Assembly: GCA_022865445.1 (NCBI GenBank)
Contig: JALHSX010000092.1
Coordinates: 1-18,878, forward strand
Source of the DNA: Thermoplasmata archaeon
GTDB lineage: Archaea > Thermoplasmatota > Thermoplasmata > UBA10834
Direction: 5' to 3'
Length of the DNA: 18,878 nt
Of the stretch, positions 1 through 7,663 are shown one piece after another; the stretch's first letter is position 1; the number at the start of each line of letters is the position of its first letter. The position numbers and the translations under genes were made by a program. The notes below the pieces were generated by a model. It did not search any database. It worked only from the letters and a program-made list of their open reading frames with translations, and was not told the origin of the DNA.

Positions 1-1
1 C

Positions 2-2458
2 ACCTCTCGGGAGAAGGGCAAGAAGGAGCGTATCCCGTTGTGCGGGGTCCCTTGGCACGCGCTCGACTCCTATTTGCCCACACTAGTCAGCAAAGGCTAC
101 AAGGTCGCGATCTGCGAGCAGATGGAGGATCCGAAGTTCGCAAAAGGTCTGGTCGACCGCGATGTCGTCAGGATCGTGACGCCGGGAACGGTCCTCGAGA
201 GCACGGTCCTGGACAGCAAGACGAACAACTACCTGATGGCCATTTCGCAGGGCGACGGAGCCTTTGGATTATCGTTCGTGGACATCTCCACGGGCGAGTT
301 CGTCGTGACTCAGGTCGAGGGCGAGGATGCTGAGAACAAGGTCTTGGCGGAGTTCGCGCAGCGAGCCCCGAAGGAGGTCCTGCATCAGCCGGCTTTCGAA
401 TCGAAGAAGCTCAGGGACGAGTTCGCACTGGCCGGTGCCGCGATGACTCTCGTGGAAGACATCGCGTTCATCAGAGAGGCTTCCGAATCTATGCTGAAAC
501 GGCACTTCAAACTCCAGTCCATCGACGGCCTCGGTCTCGCGGACAAGTCGCTTGCGGTATCGAGCGCCGGAGCGATCCTTCGATACCTTGAGGTTACCCA
601 GAAGCGCAGCTTGGATTTTCTCTCTCCTCCGAAATTCCTCTCCACCTCAGACAAGCTCGTGCTCGACCAAACGACTCTCAGGAATCTTGAGGTCCTGAAA
701 AACGTCAGAGATGGAAGCCAAGAGCACACGCTCGTCTCCATCCTTGATCGCACTCTCACTCCGATGGGAGCAAGGCTCCTGAAGAAGTGGCTCATGGAGC
801 CCCTGATGGACGTCGAGTCCATCGACAGAAGATTGGACGCGGTCGAGGAACTCGTTTCTAACACGGTTCGAAGAAGGAACCTGGCTGACTCGTTGGACGA
901 AATCCGCGACCTCGAGCGGCTCATCAACAAAGCGATCTATGGAAGCGCGAACGCTCGTGACCTCATCGCGATTGGAGCCTGCCTGACTGCGGTCCCGGAA
1001 TTGAAAGGCGTTCTGGTAGAGATGAAATCCCGACTTCTCAAGGGACTGTCGGATGGCATGAGTGACGCGGGCGATGTGGCTGGCCTGATCGGAAGATCGA
1101 TTGTAGACGACCCGCCTGTCGCGCTCAAGGAAGGCGGACTGATCCGCGACGGATTCGACTCCGAGTTGGATTCCCTCAGGCATTCCTCGAAAGAGGGTCA
1201 AGAATGGATAGCAGCTCTCGAGGAGACCGAGAGGAAGCGGACAGGTGTCAAGAACCTCAAGGTCGGGTTCAACAATGTCTTCGGATACTACATCGAGGTT
1301 TCGAAATCCAACCTCAAGCAAGTCCCTCCTGAGTACGAGCGCCGGCAGACCGTTGCGGGCGGGGAGAGGTTCGTCACACCTGAGCTCAAGGAGAAGGAGA
1401 AGACCATCCTCACGGCCCAGGAACGCTCGTTCGCCATGGAGTACGACGCATTCGTAAGGGTCAGGGACGAGGTCGCGAAGCACGGTGAGGCAATCAGAGA
1501 GATCGCAAAGGCGATCGCGTCGATAGACGTCCTGAACTCTTTCGCAGAGGTCGCAGTGTCATCAAGATACTCGAGACCGGAGATCAACGATTCGGACACG
1601 ATAATCATCAAGGATGGCAGGCATCCGGTCGTCGAGAAAGCGTTACGAGGATCGTTCGTTCCGAACGATACATACCTCGACACGAACCTGAACAGGCTCG
1701 TGATCCTCACCGGCCCGAACATGGCGGGCAAGTCCACGTACTTGCGACAGATCGCCGACATAGTCATCATGGCGCAGGCGGGGTCTTTCATCCCGGCTTC
1801 CGAGGCGAAGATCGGCCTAGTGGATAGGATCTTCACTCGCGTCGGCGCGTTCGACGACCTCTCGCGCGGGCAGTCGACATTCATGGTCGAGATGACTGAG
1901 CTCGCCAACATCCTCAATAGTGCATCGAAGAGAAGCCTCATCCTGCTGGATGAGGTGGGGAGAGGAACCAGCACCTTCGACGGGCTCGCGATCGCGTGGG
2001 CGGTGTCGGAGTACCTGTATGACCATTCGAAGGTTGGCGCGAAATCTCTATTCGCGACTCACTATCATCAGCTGACCGAACTGGCGGACTCACTGGAGGG
2101 CGTGAAGAACTACGCGATGGCCGTCAAGGAGCAGGGCTCCGAGGTCATCTTCCTTAGAAAGGTTGTTCAGGGGAAGGCGAACAAGAGCTACGGCATACAG
2201 GTTGCGAAGCTCGCAGGCGTTCCTCACGAAGTGATTGACCGCGCGGAGCAGGTGCTCAGCAGGATCGAAGAGGAAAACGTCCTTGAGGTGAAGGCGGGCA
2301 AGAAGGTCCAGAAACAGGCGTTCCTGCTGACTCCTGAGAAGGAGTCGACCATCGAGGAGGAGCTGAGGAAGATCAACGTCTCGAAGATGACGCCGATGGA
2401 GGCGTACTTGAAACTCAGCGAGTTGAAGAAGAAGCTCGGGGGATCGAGTGGCAAATAG
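2..2458 (+). CDS. mutS: DNA mismatch repair ATPase MutS (5' end outside window)
   Basis: MutS recognises mispairs and small loops in DNA and, with ATP, recruits MutL. The reading frame is open from base 2, and its first residues align to about residue 55 of E. coli MutS, so roughly 55 N-terminal residues, including the mismatch-contacting Phe-x-Glu motif, lie to the left of the window. A TTG at 38 is not the start, since homology continues upstream of it. Visible are the connector region (VRIVTPGT), the core/lever region with RRNLEVLKN-like and GYYIEVSKS segments, Walker A GPNMAGKST (1712-1738), Walker B LILLDE followed by the VGRGTSTFDG signature (1937-1984) and FATHYHQL. The 818 visible residues plus the missing part fit the bacterial MutS1 length. 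The end overlaps mutL by 11 bases, so the two are co-transcribed. Probably acquired from bacteria, as for other archaeal MutS1. Confidence 0.97.
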   Translation, partial: TSREKGKKERIPLCGVPWHALDSYLPTLVSKGYKVAICEQMEDPKFAKGLVDRDVVRIVTPGTVLESTVLDSKTNNYLMAISQGDGAFGLSFVDISTGEFVVTQVEGEDAENKVLAEFAQRAPKEVLHQPAFESKKLRDEFALAGAAMTLVEDIAFIREASESMLKRHFKLQSIDGLGLADKSLAVSSAGAILRYLEVTQKRSLDFLSPPKFLSTSDKLVLDQTTLRNLEVLKNVRDGSQEHTLVSILDRTLTPMGARLLKKWLMEPLMDVESIDRRLDAVEELVSNTVRRRNLADSLDEIRDLERLINKAIYGSANARDLIAIGACLTAVPELKGVLVEMKSRLLKGLSDGMSDAGDVAGLIGRSIVDDPPVALKEGGLIRDGFDSELDSLRHSSKEGQEWIAALEETERKRTGVKNLKVGFNNVFGYYIEVSKSNLKQVPPEYERRQTVAGGERFVTPELKEKEKTILTAQERSFAMEYDAFVRVRDEVAKHGEAIREIAKAIASIDVLNSFAEVAVSSRYSRPEINDSDTIIIKDGRHPVVEKALRGSFVPNDTYLDTNLNRLVILTGPNMAGKSTYLRQIADIVIMAQAGSFIPASEAKIGLVDRIFTRVGAFDDLSRGQSTFMVEMTELANILNSASKRSLILLDEVGRGTSTFDGLAIAWAVSEYLYDHSKVGAKSLFATHYHQLTELADSLEGVKNYAMAVKEQGSEVIFLRKVVQGKANKSYGIQVAKLAGVPHEVIDRAEQVLSRIEEENVLEVKAGKKVQKQAFLLTPEKESTIEEELRKINVSKMTPMEAYLKLSELKKKLGGSSGK

Positions 2459-4145
2459 GATCAGGGTCTTGGACGATGCCACTGTCAACAAGATAGCGGC
2501 TGGCGAAGTGGTAGAGCGGCCAGCATCGGTCGTGAAAGAGCTTGTTGAGAACTCGCTCGACGCCGGTGCGACCGCGATATCCGTGTCTGTCGAGGATGGC
2601 GGCAGGAAATCTATCTCTGTCCGAGACGACGGCTGCGGCATGTCCTCCGAAGATGCGAAGGCGGCCTTTGAGCGCCACGCAACTAGCAAGATCACTTCGA
2701 TTGATGATCTTCAGAAGCTCGTGTCCTACGGTTTCAGAGGAGAAGCACTCTCCTCCTTGGCAGCGGTTTCGAAGGTGACCCTGAAGACCAGAGAACACGC
2801 GTCTGGCGAGGGAACGCAGGTGGTGGTTGAACGCGGAAAGATCACGAAACTTTCCGCGGTCGGTTGCCCGCCCGGAACAGATGTACTGGTCGAGGATCTG
2901 TTCGGTAATATGCCTGCGAGGAAGAAGTCTTTGAAGTCAAACAAGGTCGAACTGGCCCACTGCGAAGAAGTTGTTGTAAACTGCATGCTCTGCAGGCCGG
3001 GGCTATCATTCTCCTTCCGATCTGACGGGGATACGGAGCTGGTCCATGTCCCAGCTGAAGGAATGAAAGGTTCACTCGCAACGGCTTTCGGCTCTAAGAT
3101 CGCGGAGAACATGCTCTTCGGGGAGGCCGAGGAAGAAGGAATCAGAGTCGAGGCCTATGTTGGGAGACTAGAGCACACGCGTTCTTCACTATCCGAGCTG
3201 AAGCTGTTCGTCAATGACAGGCCGGTCAGGAGCACAAAGCTGGCCTCTGCTGTTGTTACCGCGTTCGGCTCGAAACTGATGAAGGACAGGTATCCCGTCG
3301 GGGTAGTCCGTATCTTCGTTGACAGCTCTTCGATCGATGTCAACGTCCACCCTGCGAAGAGAGAGGTTCGCTTCGAAGACGAAGCGAAGGTCTCCGCGGC
3401 CGTGAAGCGGTCGATAGAGAAAGCGGTGGAAGGGCCGGACCTGTCGTTCAAGTACGACCTCACGAAGTTCGCGGAATCGTTCGAGCCTGGGGCGCGAGTG
3501 CCTCCGTCTGATGTCGTGGATGCCGTTCAAACGACCCTCAAGATGCAGAAGCCGTCTGCGGAAGAGGATCAACATCCGCTCATCGTCCCGCTCGCGCAGA
3601 TTATGAATACGTACATACTTGCGGAATCCAGAGGCAATCTATTGCTTGTCGACCAGCACGCTGCCTCAGAGCGCATAGTGTACGAGACAGTTCTCAACTC
3701 TATTGAGGCGCGCAAGGAGATATCGCAGATGCTTCTCACACCTTTGGTGATTCGCCTCAGTGCTTCCGAAGTGAGAGTCATGGAGGAGAATCGCGAGACG
3801 CTTGAAAAGGCCGGATTCAAGATCGAACCGTTCGGGAAAGGCGCACAAGCACTTCGTTCGATCCCGACCGTGCTCGGCGTAGCTCAGGGTGAATCGGCGT
3901 TCAGGAACATACTCGACGACCTCAGCAGGATGGCTCCTTCGAAGAAGCTCGGTCTCGATGTCATCTGGAGAGTCGCGTGCCACACTGCAGTGCGCGCGGG
4001 CGAGGCCTTGTCGGAGGCCGAGATGCGGCAGTTGATGTCCGAATTGATGAGGACCAAGAGTCCATTCACCTGCGAGCACGGAAGGCCCACGATGGTCGTA
4101 CTCTCCCCAGTCGATCTTGAGAAGCTTTTCAAGAGAAGGGTCTGA
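2448..4145 (+). CDS. mutL: DNA mismatch repair protein MutL, endonuclease type
   Basis: MutL couples MutS mismatch recognition to strand incision. The 565-residue protein starts at GTG 2448 inside the mutS end, preceded by GGGGGATC (2438-2445) as a Shine-Dalgarno. The GHKL ATPase has catalytic Glu31 and Asn35 (KELVENSLDAG), DDGCGM (60-65), TSK (79-81) and YGFRGEAL (94-101). NVHPAKREVRF (299-309) closes the N-terminal half. The C-terminal domain carries the complete metal-dependent endonuclease motif DQHA(x)2E(x)4E at 402-413, with the accompanying ACHTAVRA (510-517), C-E-HGRPT (542-548, usually C-P-HGRP) and FKR (561-563). This is therefore a nicking MutL, like that of Bacillus and human PMS2, not the E. 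coli type that depends on MutH. The linker (about 335-375) is short. It ends 5 bases before the convergent methyltransferase gene. Confidence 0.97.
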   Translation: MANRIRVLDDATVNKIAAGEVVERPASVVKELVENSLDAGATAISVSVEDGGRKSISVRDDGCGMSSEDAKAAFERHATSKITSIDDLQKLVSYGFRGEALSSLAAVSKVTLKTREHASGEGTQVVVERGKITKLSAVGCPPGTDVLVEDLFGNMPARKKSLKSNKVELAHCEEVVVNCMLCRPGLSFSFRSDGDTELVHVPAEGMKGSLATAFGSKIAENMLFGEAEEEGIRVEAYVGRLEHTRSSLSELKLFVNDRPVRSTKLASAVVTAFGSKLMKDRYPVGVVRIFVDSSSIDVNVHPAKREVRFEDEAKVSAAVKRSIEKAVEGPDLSFKYDLTKFAESFEPGARVPPSDVVDAVQTTLKMQKPSAEEDQHPLIVPLAQIMNTYILAESRGNLLLVDQHAASERIVYETVLNSIEARKEISQMLLTPLVIRLSASEVRVMEENRETLEKAGFKIEPFGKGAQALRSIPTVLGVAQGESAFRNILDDLSRMAPSKKLGLDVIWRVACHTAVRAGEALSEAEMRQLMSELMRTKSPFTCEHGRPTMVVLSPVDLEKLFKRRV

Positions 4146-4150
4146 ACTCT

Positions 4151-5608
4151 TCACGCATGCTCGAAGATCTGCTTCCCATCCTTCAGCACGATGCCGTACT
4201 TCTGGGCGATCTTGCTAACTCTGTCGCCAACGTCCTTGTCGAGCAGCTGGGGTTTGTGAGTCGAGAGAATCTCCTTGGTCTTCTTCTTGGAATACTCTAT
4301 GAGTTCATCAACGGAGTAGTCCGGCTCACCCGGTAGGTGATATCCGGTCACCTGCGGGATCATCAAGTCCTTCCTCATGTATTTCAAAGTGTGAGGATCT
4401 GATAGGAATACGCCTCCGGGTCCCTGACGCTTGATGGCATCGAATCCGATGGATGCGTTGTCGAAATTGATCCCTGCTCTCAATCTCTCGATCCATCTCC
4501 AGACCTCGCAGTCCATCACGAGCTTCTCGAGGGACATCATCGCTGCGCGGTCGAGGCCTCCCAACCCGACCATGAGGTCGGATCCGGTCAACACAGAAGC
4601 CATCGCCGTCATCGCAGTCTGGTATCCCGCCTCTGCGGAGAGAGTCCGGGCAGAGTTGGACGGCCCGCCAGAACAGGAAGGCAATCCGTAATGCTTCGCC
4701 ATCTCGATCCCGGCAGTGTCCATCAGGATGCCCTCCGGTGTGCCGCACAGGAATATGCCGGATTTTAGGTCCGTCACGCCGGAGAACGAAGAGTAGATCG
4801 ATGGAGCTCCCGGGCTTGCGATCTGAGATATCGTGAGCCCGCACAAGTTCTCCGCATTGATCACCGCAAGAGTCCCTGCAACGGTCACTGGTGTCACCGA
4901 GCCAGCTATTCCCATCGACAGGTGCACCATCGGCACGCCGGCTCTCGAGAGCAGGACCAGCGCCTCTGCCTCTCCCCGGTCGTATCGGAGGGGAGAGATC
5001 GGAGTGCAGACATCCGAGAATATCGGCCTCTTCTTCAGTTCCTCGCGGGAGCCTAGTATCGCGGATGCGACATCGATTTGGAAGTTCGCCTCCTCGGCAG
5101 AGGTCGCTCCATGTTCGACGTGCTTGGAGGTGTAGGCGATGGTCGCAAGGAATTCGTAGAATGACGATTTGTCAGATGGCATGTCCGTGGCCACAACAGA
5201 AGGCCACACGAAATCAACCTCGGGGAGCGCGTCGGACACGATTGCGAAATCGATGACATCCCTGAGCTTCGATGGCCTCTTCTTGCCGGTGGCCACCTCG
5301 AACACAGCTGGAGGCTGGCCGTCGGGCGAGATCAGCTGAACGCCTTCATCTGGTATCCTGTAATCCACTCCTCGCCTGGAGCATATTCTGACCGATCTAG
5401 GAGCGGACTTCAGCGACTGCGAGATCATCCGCTCATCCAAGTGGACCGTGCCGCTCTTCTTGTCTGTCCTTGCCCCCGCCTTTCCCAGAAGCTCAACCAC
5501 GGATGGGCTGTCGATCTTCACACCTACTTCCAAGAGGATCTTGAGTGAGCTCTGGTGAACTAGTTCGATATCGTCTTTGGACAACACCTTCATCGTGGCC
5601 TTGGTCAT
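4151..5608 (-). CDS. MttB-family corrinoid-dependent methyltransferase, non-pyrrolysine
   Basis: MttB-family proteins are TIM-barrel enzymes that move a methyl group from a quaternary or tertiary amine to the cobalt of a corrinoid protein. The 485-residue product shows family features: N-terminal LHxxSLxILxxVG-like segment (17-30), ISPLRYD (204-210), a long Gly/Ala-rich barrel region (230-350) and the C-terminal DPHTLKYMR segment (404-412). Archaeal trimethylamine MttB has pyrrolysine encoded by an in-frame TAG; here there is none, and the corresponding stretch near 311-330 (S-G-G-P-S-N-S-A-R) uses ordinary residues. That groups it with glycine-betaine-type or uncharacterised members such as MtgB. 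The substrate cannot be read from sequence. ATG 5608 has GGAGGG five bases upstream. No corrinoid protein, activase or second methyltransferase is in the window, so its partner must be elsewhere. Confidence 0.88.
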   Translation of the reverse strand: MTKATMKVLSKDDIELVHQSSLKILLEVGVKIDSPSVVELLGKAGARTDKKSGTVHLDERMISQSLKSAPRSVRICSRRGVDYRIPDEGVQLISPDGQPPAVFEVATGKKRPSKLRDVIDFAIVSDALPEVDFVWPSVVATDMPSDKSSFYEFLATIAYTSKHVEHGATSAEEANFQIDVASAILGSREELKKRPIFSDVCTPISPLRYDRGEAEALVLLSRAGVPMVHLSMGIAGSVTPVTVAGTLAVINAENLCGLTISQIASPGAPSIYSSFSGVTDLKSGIFLCGTPEGILMDTAGIEMAKHYGLPSCSGGPSNSARTLSAEAGYQTAMTAMASVLTGSDLMVGLGGLDRAAMMSLEKLVMDCEVWRWIERLRAGINFDNASIGFDAIKRQGPGGVFLSDPHTLKYMRKDLMIPQVTGYHLPGEPDYSVDELIEYSKKKTKEILSTHKPQLLDKDVGDRVSKIAQKYGIVLKDGKQIFEHA

Positions 5609-5657
5609 GATATCCCTCCGAAGCGAACAGGTAGTTACGAAAGGCGGGATGGCAAAG

Positions 5658-5675
5658 CAATAGATTAGCCTATTG
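5658..5675. promoter_or_regulatory. 18-bp inverted repeat in divergent promoter, possible operator
   Basis: CAATAG (5658-5663), a 6-base spacer, then CTATTG (5670-5675) form a perfect 6+6 inverted repeat. It lies between the leftward methyltransferase gene and the rightward gene at 5765. Read leftward, the spacer and arms include an AT-rich stretch about 55 bases before the methyltransferase ATG, where its TATA box would be expected. A dimeric repressor bound here could block that promoter. The binding role is inference; only the symmetry and position are seen. Confidence 0.4.
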
Positions 5676-5710
5676 TTCCAGCCGTCGCCCTACATATTAA
5701 CTTGCTTATC

Positions 5711-5724
5711 CGAAAAGTATTAAT
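5711..5724 (+). promoter_or_regulatory. BRE/TATA promoter for the gene at 5765
   Basis: CGAAAAG (5711-5717) resembles a purine-rich BRE and is followed by TATTAAT (5718-5724). Transcription would start about 26 bases on, near 5747, which leaves a short leader containing AAAGGTGA (5753-5760) just before ATG 5765. This placement argues against the TTG at 5702 as the start. A second AT-rich stretch (ATATTAA, 5694-5700) could be an alternative TATA. Confidence 0.55.
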
Positions 5725-5764
5725 CCAGTACCTCGGTCTCACATTTCCAGGCAAAGGTGAACAG

Positions 5765-6493
5765 ATGGGCCTCAACATGGCTATCACGGAATTGGAGTCC
5801 GACAAGGCGTTGTGCAAAGGAAAGAAACTCTCAACTGTCAAGGTCTTCCTCGACGACCCCAGCAGGTGGGAGAAGTATGTCGAGGTCGACAGGGTCGTCG
5901 ACCTGAGAAGGGCAACAGAGAAGCTGGGCAAGGACAAGATGGACGCCTTCGTCAAGAAATCCAGGCTGAAGATAGAAGGCGACGAGCTCTATCTCGAGAA
6001 GGTCAAGGACGACGCGGACAAGAAGATGTTCGAACCTTTCGTGAAAGAAGTGAAGACGAAGTGGGTACTCCTCGAGAAGGCCCCTTCCGATCAGCGGAAG
6101 GACATCGCCTCAGCGGCCAAGAAGGAGAACATCGTGACAGAGTGGGACATGCTCGACTTCGACGAGATGTACGCGACGTGCGCCAAGTGCGGCCTGTCCT
6201 GGGACAACAAGAAGGGATGTGTCGGCAACTTTGGACCCTCTGGATCCCCCGTGCCAGAGCTTGCCAAGAAGCACGGGCTGGACATCCTGTCCAAGGTCAA
6301 CGAGTTTTCGGAGTCGAAGAAGATCCTCTCACCCAAGGACGCGGACGAGCTGTTGAAAGAGGTCAAGATACTCCGGGAGAAGGCGCCTGCCGAGGGCAAG
6401 ATGATCGTGCGAAGGATCGAAGGCACGCTCAACAGGCTCGAGGCGATAGCGAAGTGCGCCAAGGACTACAATGTAGGGTTCTACTTCTTCTGA
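5765..6493 (+). CDS. Uncharacterised Cys-motif protein
   Basis: I do not recognise this 242-residue, highly charged (Lys/Asp/Glu-rich) soluble protein. There is no signal peptide or membrane segment. ATG 5765 is chosen because AAAGGTGA lies four bases upstream; the frame is open further back to a TTG at 5702, but that falls before the likely TATA box. The only distinctive feature is C-x2-C-x9-C at 139-152 (C139, C142, C152), with His170 as a possible fourth ligand, which could hold zinc or an iron-sulphur centre. C17 and C231 are additional. The flanks, about 45-130 and 190-235, look helical. It sits 18 bases upstream of the GNAT-domain gene in the same direction, so the two probably form an operon. 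No function is proposed. Confidence 0.8.
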   Translation: MGLNMAITELESDKALCKGKKLSTVKVFLDDPSRWEKYVEVDRVVDLRRATEKLGKDKMDAFVKKSRLKIEGDELYLEKVKDDADKKMFEPFVKEVKTKWVLLEKAPSDQRKDIASAAKKENIVTEWDMLDFDEMYATCAKCGLSWDNKKGCVGNFGPSGSPVPELAKKHGLDILSKVNEFSESKKILSPKDADELLKEVKILREKAPAEGKMIVRRIEGTLNRLEAIAKCAKDYNVGFYFF

Positions 6494-6511
6494 CGGGCAC
6501 GGCGATACCTT

Positions 6512-7600
6512 TTGGGAGTCGACTCTGGTGCGGCACAGGACAATAGAGAAGATGTCATCATCGTCAAGAGTGACGAAGGAGCATTGTCCCTCGAGTTCAT
6601 CGAGCTCAGGGACGGCGTCGCGCGCGCCTTTCCCCGATGGTCTCCGCGTGGTCTGAGACTCTCAGAGTCATCAGGGAGACGATTGAGCGCTGAGCTCTCT
6701 TCGAAATCCTACTCACGGATACTTGTGCAAGACAACAAGAAAGGACTCCTGAGGAGAACGCTCAGCTCGGAGGGATGGGAAGTCGGCAGAGCGATAGAAC
6801 CGAGATTGAGCCACAGCTGCTCCGCCGTCACCACATATGACATCCCTGTTGACGAGACGCTGCAGGACGCGAACGGGCAGAAGCCAGATATATCCAACAC
6901 GAGCCACATGAACGGCGTGAGCTTGGATCTGGGCGACAGGAAGGCCTGGGCGTTCTTCACAGATGACGGCGAGACTGCCAGGATCGTTTCGGAAGGCGAG
7001 AGGAAGCAGGGGATGCTCGTCGCAAGCTCGCACGAGGACCTCACGATGGCTGCGGACTGCCTCGTCCACTACCTTGCGACAATGAAGAAATCCTGGGCGG
7101 TGTTCTCAACAGACATGGGCAGGTTCATTCGCAAGTTCGACCCGATGACGATGTGGCGGCTCGTACTCGACCAGCCGACCGGGCACCAGCACAGGGGTCA
7201 GCCAGCATCGAGCGCGAACAGGAGCGCGCTTGTGAAGCTCTTCTCGGAGTACTACGACGAGCCTACGATGCACTCGCTATTCAGGCTGCGGAGGTTCAGG
7301 ATCGACAAGAACTACGCGGTCTACTACATCGACGGAGGGTTCGTGATCACTCGTCTCGACGGCGATACTGGCCTCATCTACGACATCTACGTCACGCCCT
7401 CCCGTCAGGGTGAGGGGATAGGTGACGAGCTGATGCGCTGTGGCATAACGGACCTTGCGGGGAAGGTCTCCAGCTGCTATCTGCACACTAGCTACCCGCG
7501 CGCCAAGCGGCTGTACGAGAAGTTCGGGTTCAAGACGGTCTATTCTCAGCTAGGCGTCCGCTTGGACGAGATATCGCTCAAGCCTCCGAGCGCAAGGTAA
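6512..7600 (+). CDS. GNAT-family N-acetyltransferase domain protein with unknown N-terminal region
   Basis: The C-terminal part (about 238-350) is a GNAT acetyltransferase fold: strand IYDIYVT (289-295), then the acetyl-CoA pyrophosphate loop R298-Q-G-E-G-I-G304, helix GDELMRCGI, strand SSCYLHTSY and the typical closing RAKRLYEKFGF (330-340). The first 230 residues match no domain I know; they contain two blocks that read as alternating strands (14-32 and 145-170) and a basic stretch at 192-208. The acceptor cannot be deduced; it could be a small molecule, a protein or a tRNA base. TTG 6512 is the only plausible start after the stop of the preceding gene, 18 bases upstream, and no clear Shine-Dalgarno is seen, so the exact start is uncertain. 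Its stop codon overlaps the TATA box of the next gene. Confidence 0.78.
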   Translation: MGVDSGAAQDNREDVIIVKSDEGALSLEFIELRDGVARAFPRWSPRGLRLSESSGRRLSAELSSKSYSRILVQDNKKGLLRRTLSSEGWEVGRAIEPRLSHSCSAVTTYDIPVDETLQDANGQKPDISNTSHMNGVSLDLGDRKAWAFFTDDGETARIVSEGERKQGMLVASSHEDLTMAADCLVHYLATMKKSWAVFSTDMGRFIRKFDPMTMWRLVLDQPTGHQHRGQPASSANRSALVKLFSEYYDEPTMHSLFRLRRFRIDKNYAVYYIDGGFVITRLDGDTGLIYDIYVTPSRQGEGIGDELMRCGITDLAGKVSSCYLHTSYPRAKRLYEKFGFKTVYSQLGVRLDEISLKPPSAR

Positions 7601-7606
7601 TATATT
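7598..7606 (+). promoter_or_regulatory. TATA box for the purP-family gene
   Basis: TAATATATT overlaps the TAA stop of the GNAT gene. Initiation about 26 bases downstream, near 7628, gives a leader of roughly 36 bases containing the Shine-Dalgarno AGGGGG at 7651-7656, seven bases before the TTG start at 7664. This indicates that the purP-family gene has its own promoter rather than being only the tail of the upstream pair. Confidence 0.55.
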
Positions 7607-7663
7607 CCGAATCCAATCACTCGCACGAGCCCGCGAAATGTAGCTCTTGAAGGGGGTTGCGCT

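Noticed and set aside
1288..1974. Long antisense open frame within mutS, and similar ones opposite mutS, argS and the PKD gene (for example 647-1483, 10259-10717, 13749-14207)
   Set aside because: Mirror frames of GC-biased codons in strongly conserved genes; their products resemble no protein.
3636..3647. 12-mer AATCTATTGCTT shared between mutL coding DNA and the inverted repeat region (reverse strand of 5655-5666)
   Set aside because: One copy is plain coding sequence for a conserved MutL segment, so the match is best taken as chance.
4151..5608. Possible pyrrolysine-containing trimethylamine methyltransferase
   Set aside because: The frame runs its full length with no in-frame TAG before the TGA stop.
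5702..5764. In-frame N-terminal extension from TTG 5702
   Set aside because: It spans the likely BRE/TATA, while ATG 5765 has AAAGGTGA just upstream.
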